This document shows, piece after piece, positions 8,140 to 15,907 of a DNA stretch of 37,837 nucleotides. Origin of the DNA: JAOTWJ01 sp036398175 (lineage in GTDB: Bacteria; Gemmatimonadota; Gemmatimonadetes; Gemmatimonadales; GWC2-71-9); contig DASWHL010000025.1 of assembly GCA_036398175.1 (NCBI GenBank), forward strand, positions 1 through 37,837, written 5' to 3'. The notes beneath the pieces were generated by a model. That model searched no databases and was not told where the DNA came from. It was given only the letters and a program-made list of their open reading frames with translations. The position numbers and the translations under genes are program-made. How positions within the stretch are numbered: position 1 is the stretch's first letter; the number at the start of each line of letters is the position of its first letter.

Positions 8140-9183
8140 CTAGAACATGATGTTGAACTGTGCCACGGCCGCGTTGTTGTCGGATGCGAAGGCGTCCTGC
8201 TCCATGTTCACATGGTAGGCGAGCCGCACCGACGAGTTGGCGGACACGTAGTAGTTCCCGCCGAACGAAAGCCGCCGCTGGTCGTTGTTCTCACCGGGCA
8301 TGTCCTTCAGGCTGAACCGGATCACGGGCTCGAAGCGCCCGCGCACCATGTACGCCGCCTGGGCGTACCCGCCCTTCTTCTTCAGGTCCCCGGCCGTGGC
8401 GTCCTGGCTCGCGAAGACCGCCTCGGCGCGGACCTCCAGCCCCTTGTAGGCGTAGGCGGCATCGGCTCCGAAGAGTGTGAGCGTGAGGTTGTCCGTGGGG
8501 TCGTCGAAATAGTTGCCGGTGTAGACCGAGGCGCCCACGTCGAGTCCTTGGGGTCCCAACTCGACGCCGAGCCGTCCACCGAACGCCTTGTTGTTGTCCC
8601 GGCCGCCCGCCGACAGGCCCTCGCGATCGTTGTCCCGCAGGTCTCGGATGTCGCCGCCGTCCTCGCCCAGGAGACCGTTCACGACGAACGCGTCGTACAC
8701 GATCCTGGTTCCACCGGACACGGCCGCCGCCCCGGAGATCCAGATCCCCACGTCGCTGTACGTCTGCGGGAGAACGTTGTCCATGCCCAGCGGCCGATCA
8801 GGCATCTTGTTGATCCAGGTCGGATGTAGGTCCTTGTTGAAGCGCCCAAAGGGGACGATGAACTTGCCGGCCGAGATCCGGATGTTCTTGAACCCGGTGT
8901 AGGACAGGAAGGCGTACTCGAGCATGATCTCCTCGCCGGCATGCTCGTACTCCACTTCGCCCGAGGCAAACAGGTTCTTGTAGAGCTTCCCCATGGCAAT
9001 CAGGTTGAAGTGGTAGTTGTCGAAGAAGAACTCCGAGTTATCGGGTCCCGTCTTCGCGTACCGCGCCTCGAAGTCGGCGTAGCCCGTGAGCATGAGCCCT
9101 TGAGCGGATGCCGGCTCGGGCGCTCCCGCCAGGGCGAGGGGAAGCGCGCACCCTGCGACGATGGAGATCACCCGCATTTGCAC
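8140..9183 (-). CDS. Outer-membrane porin (OprP/phosphate-selective-porin-like)
   Basis: 347 residues. A signal peptide is cleaved near residue 28 (PASA-Q). The rest is built of short amphipathic beta-strands and ends in F (NIMF), the outer-membrane assembly signature. The conserved segment ISAGKFIVPFGRFNKD and the following LHPTWIN resemble porins of the OprP/OprO class, though it is short for them. It is the first gene after the sigma-54 promoter. Its presence at the head of a cytochrome operon suggests entry of a polar substrate or electron acceptor. A porin-cytochrome conduit is possible but unproven, since the adjoining cytochrome has only two haems. Confidence 0.8.
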   Translation of the reverse strand: MQMRVISIVAGCALPLALAGAPEPASAQGLMLTGYADFEARYAKTGPDNSEFFFDNYHFNLIAMGKLYKNLFASGEVEYEHAGEEIMLEYAFLSYTGFKNIRISAGKFIVPFGRFNKDLHPTWINKMPDRPLGMDNVLPQTYSDVGIWISGAAAVSGGTRIVYDAFVVNGLLGEDGGDIRDLRDNDREGLSAGGRDNNKAFGGRLGVELGPQGLDVGASVYTGNYFDDPTDNLTLTLFGADAAYAYKGLEVRAEAVFASQDATAGDLKKKGGYAQAAYMVRGRFEPVIRFSLKDMPGENNDQRRLSFGGNYYVSANSSVRLAYHVNMEQDAFASDNNAAVAQFNIMF

Positions 9184-9255
9184 TCCCTCCGTGGGGGATG
9201 GCTGTCATGCGCCCGCGCGTCGCCTAGCCGCGCGCGGGCCCTCACGAGAGGCTGG

Positions 9256-9272
9256 AAGCACAGCACGTACCA
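9256..9272 (-). promoter_or_regulatory. Sigma-54 (-24/-12) promoter of the porin-cytochrome operon
   Basis: On the minus strand the sequence reads TGGTACGTGCTGTGCTT. Against the consensus TGGCACG-N4-TTGCW it keeps GG and GC at the exact spacing, with TGG-ACG and TGCT matching. There are two mismatches in the consensus positions (C to T, T to G). Transcription would start near 9246, giving a leader of about 60 nt before the porin ATG at 9183. A sigma-54 activator gene lies divergently next to it, which supports the call. Confidence 0.65.
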
Positions 9273-9364
9273 GGTAGGGGAGGCGCCGTAAGTCACTGTC
9301 TGCGCATGGCTTGAGCCTCTTGTTGACAGGCTGGCTCCTGCGCGACCGCCTTGTGATGGCGCAA

Positions 9365-9395
9365 ATCAGCCACCAATTTTGGCTGATATCAGCCA
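9365..9395. promoter_or_regulatory. Three palindromic half-sites: probable activator (UAS) binding site
   Basis: Positions 9380-9395 are a perfect 16-bp palindrome, TGGCTGATATCAGCCA. A further half-site, ATCAGCCA at 9365-9372, forms a second inverted repeat with TGGCTGAT at 9380-9387 (7-nt gap). The block lies about 110-125 bp upstream of the sigma-54 promoter, where NtrC-type activators bind, and about 125 bp ahead of the kinase gene, so the same site could also autoregulate the kinase-regulator operon. The remainder of the 334-bp gap 9184-9517 shows no gene and no convincing sigma-70 promoter. Confidence 0.6.
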
Positions 9396-9517
9396 GGTGG
9401 TCGAGGGGTCGCGCAGCTGCCACCCCCCCCGACCCTTGGGCGGCGGCCAGGTGCCTTGGGGGGTATCCTTCTTGCCCACCGTCCCGTCGTGGTGACGTGG
9501 GTTGCCGGAGGGTCGGA

Positions 9518-11374
9518 GTGCGCCGCAGCAGGGTGGTGGACGTTCTCGTGGGGGCGATCCCGCTCAAAGGCGGGCTCCGGCGGCGCATTCTGGTCTGGTT
9601 CCTGACGCTGTCGCTGATCCCCCTCCTCGTGTCGAACACGGTGGGATACCGGGTGACGCGCCGGATCATCGAGGGCCAGGTCCGGCGGTACCTCACGGCG
9701 CTGACGGAGGTCCAGGCGGAGCACGTGGCGACGGAGGTGGAGCGCCACCAGCTCTACCTCCAGGCCGTGGCGGCGGGCAACGGCGTTCTTGCCGTCAACA
9801 TGCGGCCGGCCGGTGCCGCGGTGCGCTCCGGCCATCGGCAGGCTCCGGTGGTGATGGAGCTGCACGAGGAGCTGGACCGCAAGCTCGCCGAGCTCGGCGC
9901 GCTGTCGGAACTGTTCGTCATCGACACGGCGGGACAGGTGATCGCGGCGACGCGTCATGCCCGGCTCGGCACGAGCTGGGCGGAGAGCGCCCTGTTTCGC
10001 CGCGGCCGGCACGGGCAGTTCTTCGGGGAGGACTGGAACGTGCAGCAGGGGCGCTTGGGTCCTGTCTACCTCCTGGGGACGGCCATTCGGGACCGGGAGG
10101 GGCGGTGGGTCGGGTTGCTCGCGGCCACGGTCGGCTTCGAGCGCCTGCCGGCGTTCCTGCGCATTTCCCCTCATCTCGCCGGCGATGTGCATGCCTACAT
10201 CATGGACGCGAGCGGGCGTCCACTGTTTGTGTCGCATCCCCACGGCCCGTTCGACTACGCCGAGCCGCTCGCGTCGCCCCTTGCGCGCCAGCCCCCCGGC
10301 GCGATGGCGCGCTACGTCAACTACGAGGGCGTCGAGGTCCTGGGCACCACCGTGGCCATTCCCGGCATCTCGTGGCGCTACCTCTCCGAGGTCTCAGTTG
10401 CCAGTGCCTTCGGGCAGTTGCGGACTCTGGCGGTGCTCGCCGCCGCCCTCGAGGCGGCGTTCGCGCTCGTGCTCGTCGGCATCGTGTGGATCGTGGCCCG
10501 GTCCATCGTCGCGCCGCTGCGCCGCCTGGTCGGGGCGGCCGAGCGCATCCGCGAGGGCGACCTCGGCGTCGAGGTGCAGATCGAGAGGCCGGACGAGTTG
10601 GGGGACTTGGGCCGCACGTTCAACCAGATGTCCCGGCAGCTCCGTGCCTCGACGGCCCGGATTCAGGAGCTGCACGACCAGGAGATGCGGCGCGCCGCAC
10701 AGCTCGCCTCGGTCGGGGAGCTTGCTTCGGGCATCGCGCACGAGGTGAAGAACCCGTTGGCGGGGATGGCGAGCGGCATGAACCTGCTGGCCCCGCGGGT
10801 GGACGACGATCCCGCTGCGCGCGACATCCTGGGTCAGATCCGTGCGCAGCACAGCCGCATCGAGGGCGCGATCCGCGACCTGTTGAGCTATGCGCGTCCC
10901 AAGGAACCACGCCTGGTGTGGGTCGACCCGCGGCAGCTCATGGAGCGCGTGATCCCGCTGGTCCGACCGCAGGCCGACGCGGCGGGCGTGCGGATCGAGC
11001 ATCCGCCGTCCGATGCGTTGCCACGGCTCCGCCTCGACGCGGAGCTCATGACGCAGGCCCTGGTGAACCTCACGTTGAACGGGATTCAGGCGATGCGACC
11101 GGGAGGTGTGCTGACGATCACCACGCGGCCCGAGGACCGCACCGTGCGCATCTCCGTGTCCGACACCGGCGAAGGCGTCCCGGCCGACCGGCAGGAGGCG
11201 ATCTTCCGCCCCTTCTTCACGACCAAGCACCGGGGGACCGGCCTCGGGCTCGCCATCACGCGCGGTATCGTCGAGCGGCACGGCGGTCGCCTCGAGGTGG
11301 AGAGCGAGCCCGGCGTGGGCTCCACGTTCACGCTCGTGCTACCGGTTCCCCCTCCGCAGGAACCAGCGCCATGA
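9518..11374 (+). CDS. Membrane sensor histidine kinase (sigma-54 system, first pair)
   Basis: 618 residues from GTG 9518, chosen because GGAGGG lies 5 nt upstream; the in-frame extension to 9311 is low in coding character. Layout: TM1 about 24-44, a periplasmic Cache-like sensor about 50-290 (ELFVIDTAGQVIAATR), TM2 about 303-328, HAMP about 330-383, HisKA with phospho-accepting H408 in IAHEVKNPL, then an HATPase domain with N-box (NLTLNGIQAM), DTGEGVP and GTGLGLAI. It phosphorylates a partner regulator in response to an extracytoplasmic signal that cannot be named from sequence. The stop overlaps the next gene as ATGA. It is divergent from the porin-cytochrome operon. Confidence 0.92.
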   Translation: MRRSRVVDVLVGAIPLKGGLRRRILVWFLTLSLIPLLVSNTVGYRVTRRIIEGQVRRYLTALTEVQAEHVATEVERHQLYLQAVAAGNGVLAVNMRPAGAAVRSGHRQAPVVMELHEELDRKLAELGALSELFVIDTAGQVIAATRHARLGTSWAESALFRRGRHGQFFGEDWNVQQGRLGPVYLLGTAIRDREGRWVGLLAATVGFERLPAFLRISPHLAGDVHAYIMDASGRPLFVSHPHGPFDYAEPLASPLARQPPGAMARYVNYEGVEVLGTTVAIPGISWRYLSEVSVASAFGQLRTLAVLAAALEAAFALVLVGIVWIVARSIVAPLRRLVGAAERIREGDLGVEVQIERPDELGDLGRTFNQMSRQLRASTARIQELHDQEMRRAAQLASVGELASGIAHEVKNPLAGMASGMNLLAPRVDDDPAARDILGQIRAQHSRIEGAIRDLLSYARPKEPRLVWVDPRQLMERVIPLVRPQADAAGVRIEHPPSDALPRLRLDAELMTQALVNLTLNGIQAMRPGGVLTITTRPEDRTVRISVSDTGEGVPADRQEAIFRPFFTTKHRGTGLGLAITRGIVERHGGRLEVESEPGVGSTFTLVLPVPPPQEPAP

Positions 11375-12762
11375 GCCGGGGGCCCCTGATTGCCGTCGTC
11401 GACGACGAGGCCCTGACCCGCACGTGGCTCGGCGAGATCCTCCAGGGGGCGGGCTACGAGGTGGTGATGGGCGCCTCCGGCGAGGAGGCCGTCCGCCTGG
11501 TGCAGGATCTCGGTCCCGCCCTGATGTTGCTCGACCAGCGACTGCCGGACGCCCAGGGGATCGAGGTGCTCCGGCGCTGCCGCGAGATTGACCACGACCT
11601 GGTGGTCATCATCGTGACAGCCTACGGCGAGATCGACACGGCGGTGCAGGCCGTCAAGGCAGGCGCCTATCACTTCCTCGAGAAGTCCGTCGATCCCGTC
11701 GACCTGCTGATCACCGTCGAGAAGGGCGTGGAGACACGCCGGCTGCGTCACGACGTGGCGGTGCTTCGCGCGCAGCACCGCTGGCAGTTCGCCAACGTCG
11801 AGTTGGTCGGCCGTTCGCGCGCCCTGCGCGACATCCTCCAGGCCGTTGAGAAGCTGGCACGCACTGACTCGGCCACCGTCCTCATGCTGGGGGAAAGCGG
11901 CACGGGCAAGGACCTCGTGGCGCGCGCGATCCACGCCCGGAGCGAGCGGCGCGACCGCCCGTTCCTCGAGATCAACTGCACCGCGCTACCGGAGCATCTT
12001 CTGGAGTCCGAGCTCTTCGGCCACGAGCGGGGCGCGTTCACGGACGCGCGCGAGCGGAAGAAGGGCCTGGCCGAGATGGCCGATGGGGGCACGCTCTTTC
12101 TCGACGAGATCGGCGACATGCCGGCCGGCGCGCAGGTGAAGCTGCTGCGTTTCCTCGAGGATGCCAGGTTCCGGCGCGTGGGCGGCACGGCCGACATCCG
12201 GGTGGACGTGAGGGTGATCGCCGCGACCAACCGCGACCTGGATCGGGCCGTGGCGGACGCGACGTTCCGCGGCGACCTGTACTACCGGCTCAAGGTCGTG
12301 CCGCTCCGGATCCCGCCGCTCCGCGAGCGTCCCGACGACATCGCTCCCCTGGCCCAGTACTTTGTCGAGCGACTCGCCCGGGATCTCAACCGCGACGTCC
12401 CCACGGTCACGGCGGACGCGATCCGTGTGCTCGAGGCCTATCCGTGGCCCGGCAACGTGCGTGAGCTGCGCAACGTGTTCGAGCGCGCGCTCATCCTGGA
12501 AGACACGCAGGAAATCGGACCCGAGCATCTGCCCGAGGAGATCCGGGGGTGTCCCCGATCAGCGGCCGGCAGCGGCCCCCCCCCGGTCGGCCTGCCGCCC
12601 GAGGGCCTCCGCCTGGAGGAGGTCGAACGCGACCTCATCCAGCAGGCGGTCACTCGCACCGGCGGGAACGTATCACGGGCGGCCACGCTCCTGGGGTTGA
12701 GCCGCGGAGCACTCCGCTACCGGCTCGAGAAGTACGGACTATCCGTCCCGCCGTCCTATTAA
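11371..12762 (+). CDS. NtrC-family sigma-54-dependent response regulator (first pair)
   Basis: 463 residues. The receiver domain (1-120) has the acidic pair D11/D12 and phosphorylation site D55 in LMLLDQRLPD. The AAA+ domain follows: Walker A GESGTGKD, Walker B GGTLFLDEIGD and an arginine-finger region near LRFLEDARFRRVG. A Fis-type helix-turn-helix closes the protein (GNVSRAATLLGLSRGALRYRLEK). The sigma-54 contact loop is GAFTDA instead of GAFTGA; this variant exists in nature. It activates promoters of sigma-54 RNA polymerase; the adjacent -24/-12 promoter with upstream palindromes is its obvious target (inference). It is coupled to the kinase by ATGA overlap. Confidence 0.93.
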   Translation: MSRGPLIAVVDDEALTRTWLGEILQGAGYEVVMGASGEEAVRLVQDLGPALMLLDQRLPDAQGIEVLRRCREIDHDLVVIIVTAYGEIDTAVQAVKAGAYHFLEKSVDPVDLLITVEKGVETRRLRHDVAVLRAQHRWQFANVELVGRSRALRDILQAVEKLARTDSATVLMLGESGTGKDLVARAIHARSERRDRPFLEINCTALPEHLLESELFGHERGAFTDARERKKGLAEMADGGTLFLDEIGDMPAGAQVKLLRFLEDARFRRVGGTADIRVDVRVIAATNRDLDRAVADATFRGDLYYRLKVVPLRIPPLRERPDDIAPLAQYFVERLARDLNRDVPTVTADAIRVLEAYPWPGNVRELRNVFERALILEDTQEIGPEHLPEEIRGCPRSAAGSGPPPVGLPPEGLRLEEVERDLIQQAVTRTGGNVSRAATLLGLSRGALRYRLEKYGLSVPPSY

Positions 12763-12804
12763 GCCCCGGCCTCGATGCGGCGGGTGCGAACGATGGCAGA
12801 TTGT

Positions 12805-15141
12805 TCACACGGTGACGCGTCGGAGGCGCAACGCGTTCCCGACCACCGATACGGAGCTGAAGCTCATGGCCGCCGCGGCGATAATGGGGCTCAGCAGGAG
12901 CCCGAACGCGGGATAAAGAACGCCGGCCGCGATCGGCACGCCCGCGGCGTTGTAGATGAACGCGAAGAACAGGTTCTGCTGGATGTTCCGCATCGTGCGC
13001 CGCGACAGCCCCCGGGCCCGCGCGATGCCCCGCAGATCGCCCTGGACGAGCGTGACGCCCGCGCTCTCCATCGCCACGTCCGTGCCCGTACCCATGGCGA
13101 TGCCCACCGCGGCCTGCGCCAGGGCGGGGGCGTCGTTGATGCCGTCGCCCGCCATCGCCACGATCCGGCCCTGCGCCTGAAGCTGCCTGACCTTCTCGAC
13201 CTTCTGCTCGGGCAATACCTCGGCCAGCACGTCGTCAATGCCGAGCTGGCGGGCGACGGCCGCCGCGGTCGCCGCGTTGTCGCCCGTGAGCATGACGAGG
13301 CGGACGCCGTCGCGATGCAACGCCTCGACTGCCTCGGGCGAGCTGGCCTTAATCGGGTCTGCGACCCCGAGCAACCCGGCCGGCCGGCGGTCCACCGCGA
13401 CGTACATCACGGTCTGGCCTTCCCCGCGCAGCGCGTCGGCATGCGCCTCCACCTCCGCGACGGGGACGCCGGCCTGCTCCATCAGCGCCCGGTTGCCGAG
13501 CGCCACTTCGCGGTCCTCCACGCGTCCCGTGACGCCCTTGCCGGTCACCGATGCGAAGGCGACGGCATCGGAGAGCGCCGCCTGCCGGTCCTTGGCGCCC
13601 TGGACGATGGCGGCGGCGAGGGGATGCTCGCTGCCCCGCTCGAGCGTGCCGGCCAGGCGGAGCAAGGTCGGTTCATCCATCGCTCCGTACGGGACCACCG
13701 TCACCAGTTTCGGCCGGCCCTCGGTGAGCGTGCCGGTCTTGTCCACCACCAGCGTGTCCACCGTCCGCAGCACCTCGATGGCCTCGGCGTTCCGGAACAG
13801 CACGCCCATCGTCGCGCCCTTGCCCGTGGCCACCATGATGGACATCGGCGTGGCCAGCCCCAGCGCGCACGGGCACGCAATGATGAGCACGGCCACGGCG
13901 TTGACCAGCGCGTGGGCCAGGCGCGGTTCCGGGCCGACGAGCGCCCAGATAACGAACGTTCCGACGGCGACGAGCACGACGGCCGGCACGAACCACCCGG
14001 CGACCTGATCCGCCAGCCGCTGGATCGGCGCGCGGCTGCGCTGCGCCTCGCCCACGAGCTGCACGATGCGAGCGAGCACGGTGTCCTGGCCGACGCGCTC
14101 GGCGCGCATCACGAAGCTGCCGGTGCCATTGACGGTGGCGCCGGTGACGCGGTCGCCAGGGCCCTTGGAGACCGGGATTGGCTCGCCGGTGATCATTGAC
14201 TCATCCACCGCGCTGCCGCCCTCGACCACCACCCCGTCCACCGGCACGCGTTCCCCTGGCCGCACGCGCAGGCGGTCGCCGGGTTGCACCTGCTCGAGCG
14301 GGACATCTTCATCGCCGCCGTCCGCCCGGACGCGGCGCGCCGTCTTGGGCGCCAGGCCCAACAGGGCCCGAATGGCGCCGCTGGTCCGGCTGCGGGCGCT
14401 GAGCTCCAAGACCTGCCCCAGCAGGACCAGCACCGTGATGACGGCCGCCGCCTCGAAGTAGCCGGGCAGGGTACCGTCGGCCTCGCGAAAGGGGGCGGGG
14501 AAGAGACCGGGCCCGAGAAGGGCCGCCACGCTGTACAGCCACGCGGCGCCCGTGCCCAGGCCGATCAGGGTGAACATGTTGAGGTGACGCTGAACGATGG
14601 ACGCCCACATTCGCTGGAAGAACGGCGCTCCTGCCCACAGGACCACGGGGGTGGCGAGCGCGAGCTCGATCCAGCGCCACGCGCCGCCCATCAGGGCGTG
14701 GGGCCGGCCGCCCGGCAGGATGCCGGCGAACATCGCGAACACCAGCGGCGCGGTCAGCGCCGTCCCTGCCCAGAACCGGCGGGTCATGTCGGTCAGCTCG
14801 GGATTCGGGCCCTCTTCCGCGGCAACCGTACGCGGCTCGAGCGCCATGCCGCAGATCGGACAGATCCCCGGCCCGGGTCGCACGATCTCGGGATGCATCG
14901 GGCAGGTCCATTGGGCCGCCGCCGGCGTGGGCGACGGCGTTCGGACCATGGGCGGGCCCGGCGCTTCGTGGGACCGCGGAGGGTGGGCCGGCTCGCCCGC
15001 GGCGCCGGCGTACCGCGCGGGATCGGCGCGGAACTTCGCCACGCATCCGGCGGAGCAGAAGTAGTAGGTCGTGCCCCCGTATTCCACCGAGCCGGCGGCC
15101 CGCTCCCGCGCAACGTCCATCCCGCAGACGGGATCTCTCAC
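12805..15141 (-). CDS. copA: Copper-type P1B ATPase with YHS and heavy-metal-binding domains
   Basis: 778 residues from GTG 15141, preceded by GGAGGGAG. A YHS domain (about 1-45: DPVCGMDV...YYFCSAGC) is followed by a heavy-metal-binding domain (TCPMHPEI...GICPICGM, about 79-102) instead of the usual HMA domain. The ATPase core has TGEP, CPCALGLATP in the metal-binding helix, DKTGTLTEG with the phosphorylated Asp, SEHPLA, and GDGINDAPAL. The CPC motif, YN in the next helix and MSFSSVSVV in the last point to Cu(I) export across the inner membrane (P1B-1 type), although Ag(I) is also possible. It is convergent with the regulator gene (42 bp apart). A short upstream ORF ends in its start codon. 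Confidence 0.9.
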   Translation of the reverse strand: MRDPVCGMDVARERAAGSVEYGGTTYYFCSAGCVAKFRADPARYAGAAGEPAHPPRSHEAPGPPMVRTPSPTPAAAQWTCPMHPEIVRPGPGICPICGMALEPRTVAAEEGPNPELTDMTRRFWAGTALTAPLVFAMFAGILPGGRPHALMGGAWRWIELALATPVVLWAGAPFFQRMWASIVQRHLNMFTLIGLGTGAAWLYSVAALLGPGLFPAPFREADGTLPGYFEAAAVITVLVLLGQVLELSARSRTSGAIRALLGLAPKTARRVRADGGDEDVPLEQVQPGDRLRVRPGERVPVDGVVVEGGSAVDESMITGEPIPVSKGPGDRVTGATVNGTGSFVMRAERVGQDTVLARIVQLVGEAQRSRAPIQRLADQVAGWFVPAVVLVAVGTFVIWALVGPEPRLAHALVNAVAVLIIACPCALGLATPMSIMVATGKGATMGVLFRNAEAIEVLRTVDTLVVDKTGTLTEGRPKLVTVVPYGAMDEPTLLRLAGTLERGSEHPLAAAIVQGAKDRQAALSDAVAFASVTGKGVTGRVEDREVALGNRALMEQAGVPVAEVEAHADALRGEGQTVMYVAVDRRPAGLLGVADPIKASSPEAVEALHRDGVRLVMLTGDNAATAAAVARQLGIDDVLAEVLPEQKVEKVRQLQAQGRIVAMAGDGINDAPALAQAAVGIAMGTGTDVAMESAGVTLVQGDLRGIARARGLSRRTMRNIQQNLFFAFIYNAAGVPIAAGVLYPAFGLLLSPIIAAAAMSFSSVSVVGNALRLRRVTV

Positions 15142-15173
15142 GGCTCCCTCCGCTCGCTCTTCCTTTCGGCCAT
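15138..15173 (-). CDS. 11-codon upstream ORF overlapping the copper ATPase start
   Basis: ATG at 15173 has a near-perfect Shine-Dalgarno (AAGGAGGGG) 5 nt upstream and encodes MAERKSERREP. Its TGA overlaps the GTG start of the ATPase gene (GTGA). The ATPase Shine-Dalgarno lies inside this small ORF, so translation of one could open or block the other. No metal-binding residues are present in the peptide. It may be a real coupling leader or a chance ORF. Confidence 0.4.
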   Translation of the reverse strand: MAERKSERREP

Positions 15174-15907
15174 GGAGCCCCTCCTTGCGGGTTCACATCC
15201 GCTGACGCACGGGGCCTGTGGGCTCTTACACCCTCGCCGTCGGGCGCGACCCCCATTCAGCGCGGGCTCGCGACCCAATTCGACAGGACGGTGAGCGTCC
15301 GTTCCCCCGAGGCTGAGTCGTTCGTTGGCAAATGAACCCGAAAATCGTGGAGACCACCCATGTCGCCATGCATCATGAACCACTGCGAGACGGTGGTCCG
15401 TTCACCAGGGCCGAGGGCCATCGAACCGATGGCCGGGACCGGCGGTCAACAGCCGGTGGCCACCTCGACGTAGGGCGGCTTGGTGAACCGGAGGGTTCCC
15501 GTGCCGGCGTTGCTCCGACGAAGACGGCCTCGACCCATCGTCCCACCGGTACCGCTCCCAGGTCAATGCGGTCACGGTCCCCCCGAAGCGCGGGGGGCCG
15601 CCCCTGTCCCCCGGCGCATAGGACGACCCAGGGTCGTTCCGCGGCGCCAGCAGTGCCACCGCCCCCACGAGCTCCCCGCGTCACCGCTCGACGGGCAACT
15701 TGCGGACCGGCGCTTCTCCGCGGCCAGCTCAGGAACCGGCGCGAGGTTACGCATCGCTTCCGAGCGCACGGGTGCGGGCCGGCGGGCGCGCTGCCCCGGG
15801 GAGCGGGGCAAGTCCCCCGCGGCGGCGCTGGGACCGACGCGACGCCCTGACGCCCGGGTCCCGAGGCCATCGTTGGGGTGCACGCGTCGCTTCTCAATCG
15901 GCGGCGG
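15174..15907. other. 734-bp gap without a recognisable gene
   Basis: Open frames exist on both strands, but their compositions are Arg/Gly/Pro/Ser-rich and look like by-products of GC content. None shows a family motif or a matched ribosome site. Two hairpins are visible: a perfect 8-bp stem at 15416-15434 (GGCCATCG/CGATGGCC, loop AAC) and ACCGGC/GCCGGT at 15438-15457, followed by the palindrome GGTGGCCACC (15455-15464). No T-run follows. The region must hold the promoter of the ATPase gene, which I cannot place. A decayed gene is possible. Confidence 0.4.

Noticed and set aside
9311..9517. TTG start at 9311 for the first histidine kinase
   Set aside because: It would include the palindromic regulatory sites in coding sequence and lacks a ribosome site; GTG 9518 has GGAGGG at proper distance.
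9502..11370. Very long open frame overlapping the first histidine kinase in another frame
   Set aside because: Composition is Arg/Gly/Ala/Pro-rich shadow of the kinase; only the part from 11371 is a real gene (the response regulator).
12788..12806. Weak hairpin GAACGAT/ATTGTTC between the first regulator and the copper ATPase as a terminator
   Set aside because: Seven pairs with one wobble, no T-run, and it overlaps the ATPase stop codon.
15373..15897. Possible protein gene in the gap before the second regulator
   Set aside because: No start signal, no recognisable motif, and overlapping frames of equal quality on both strands.
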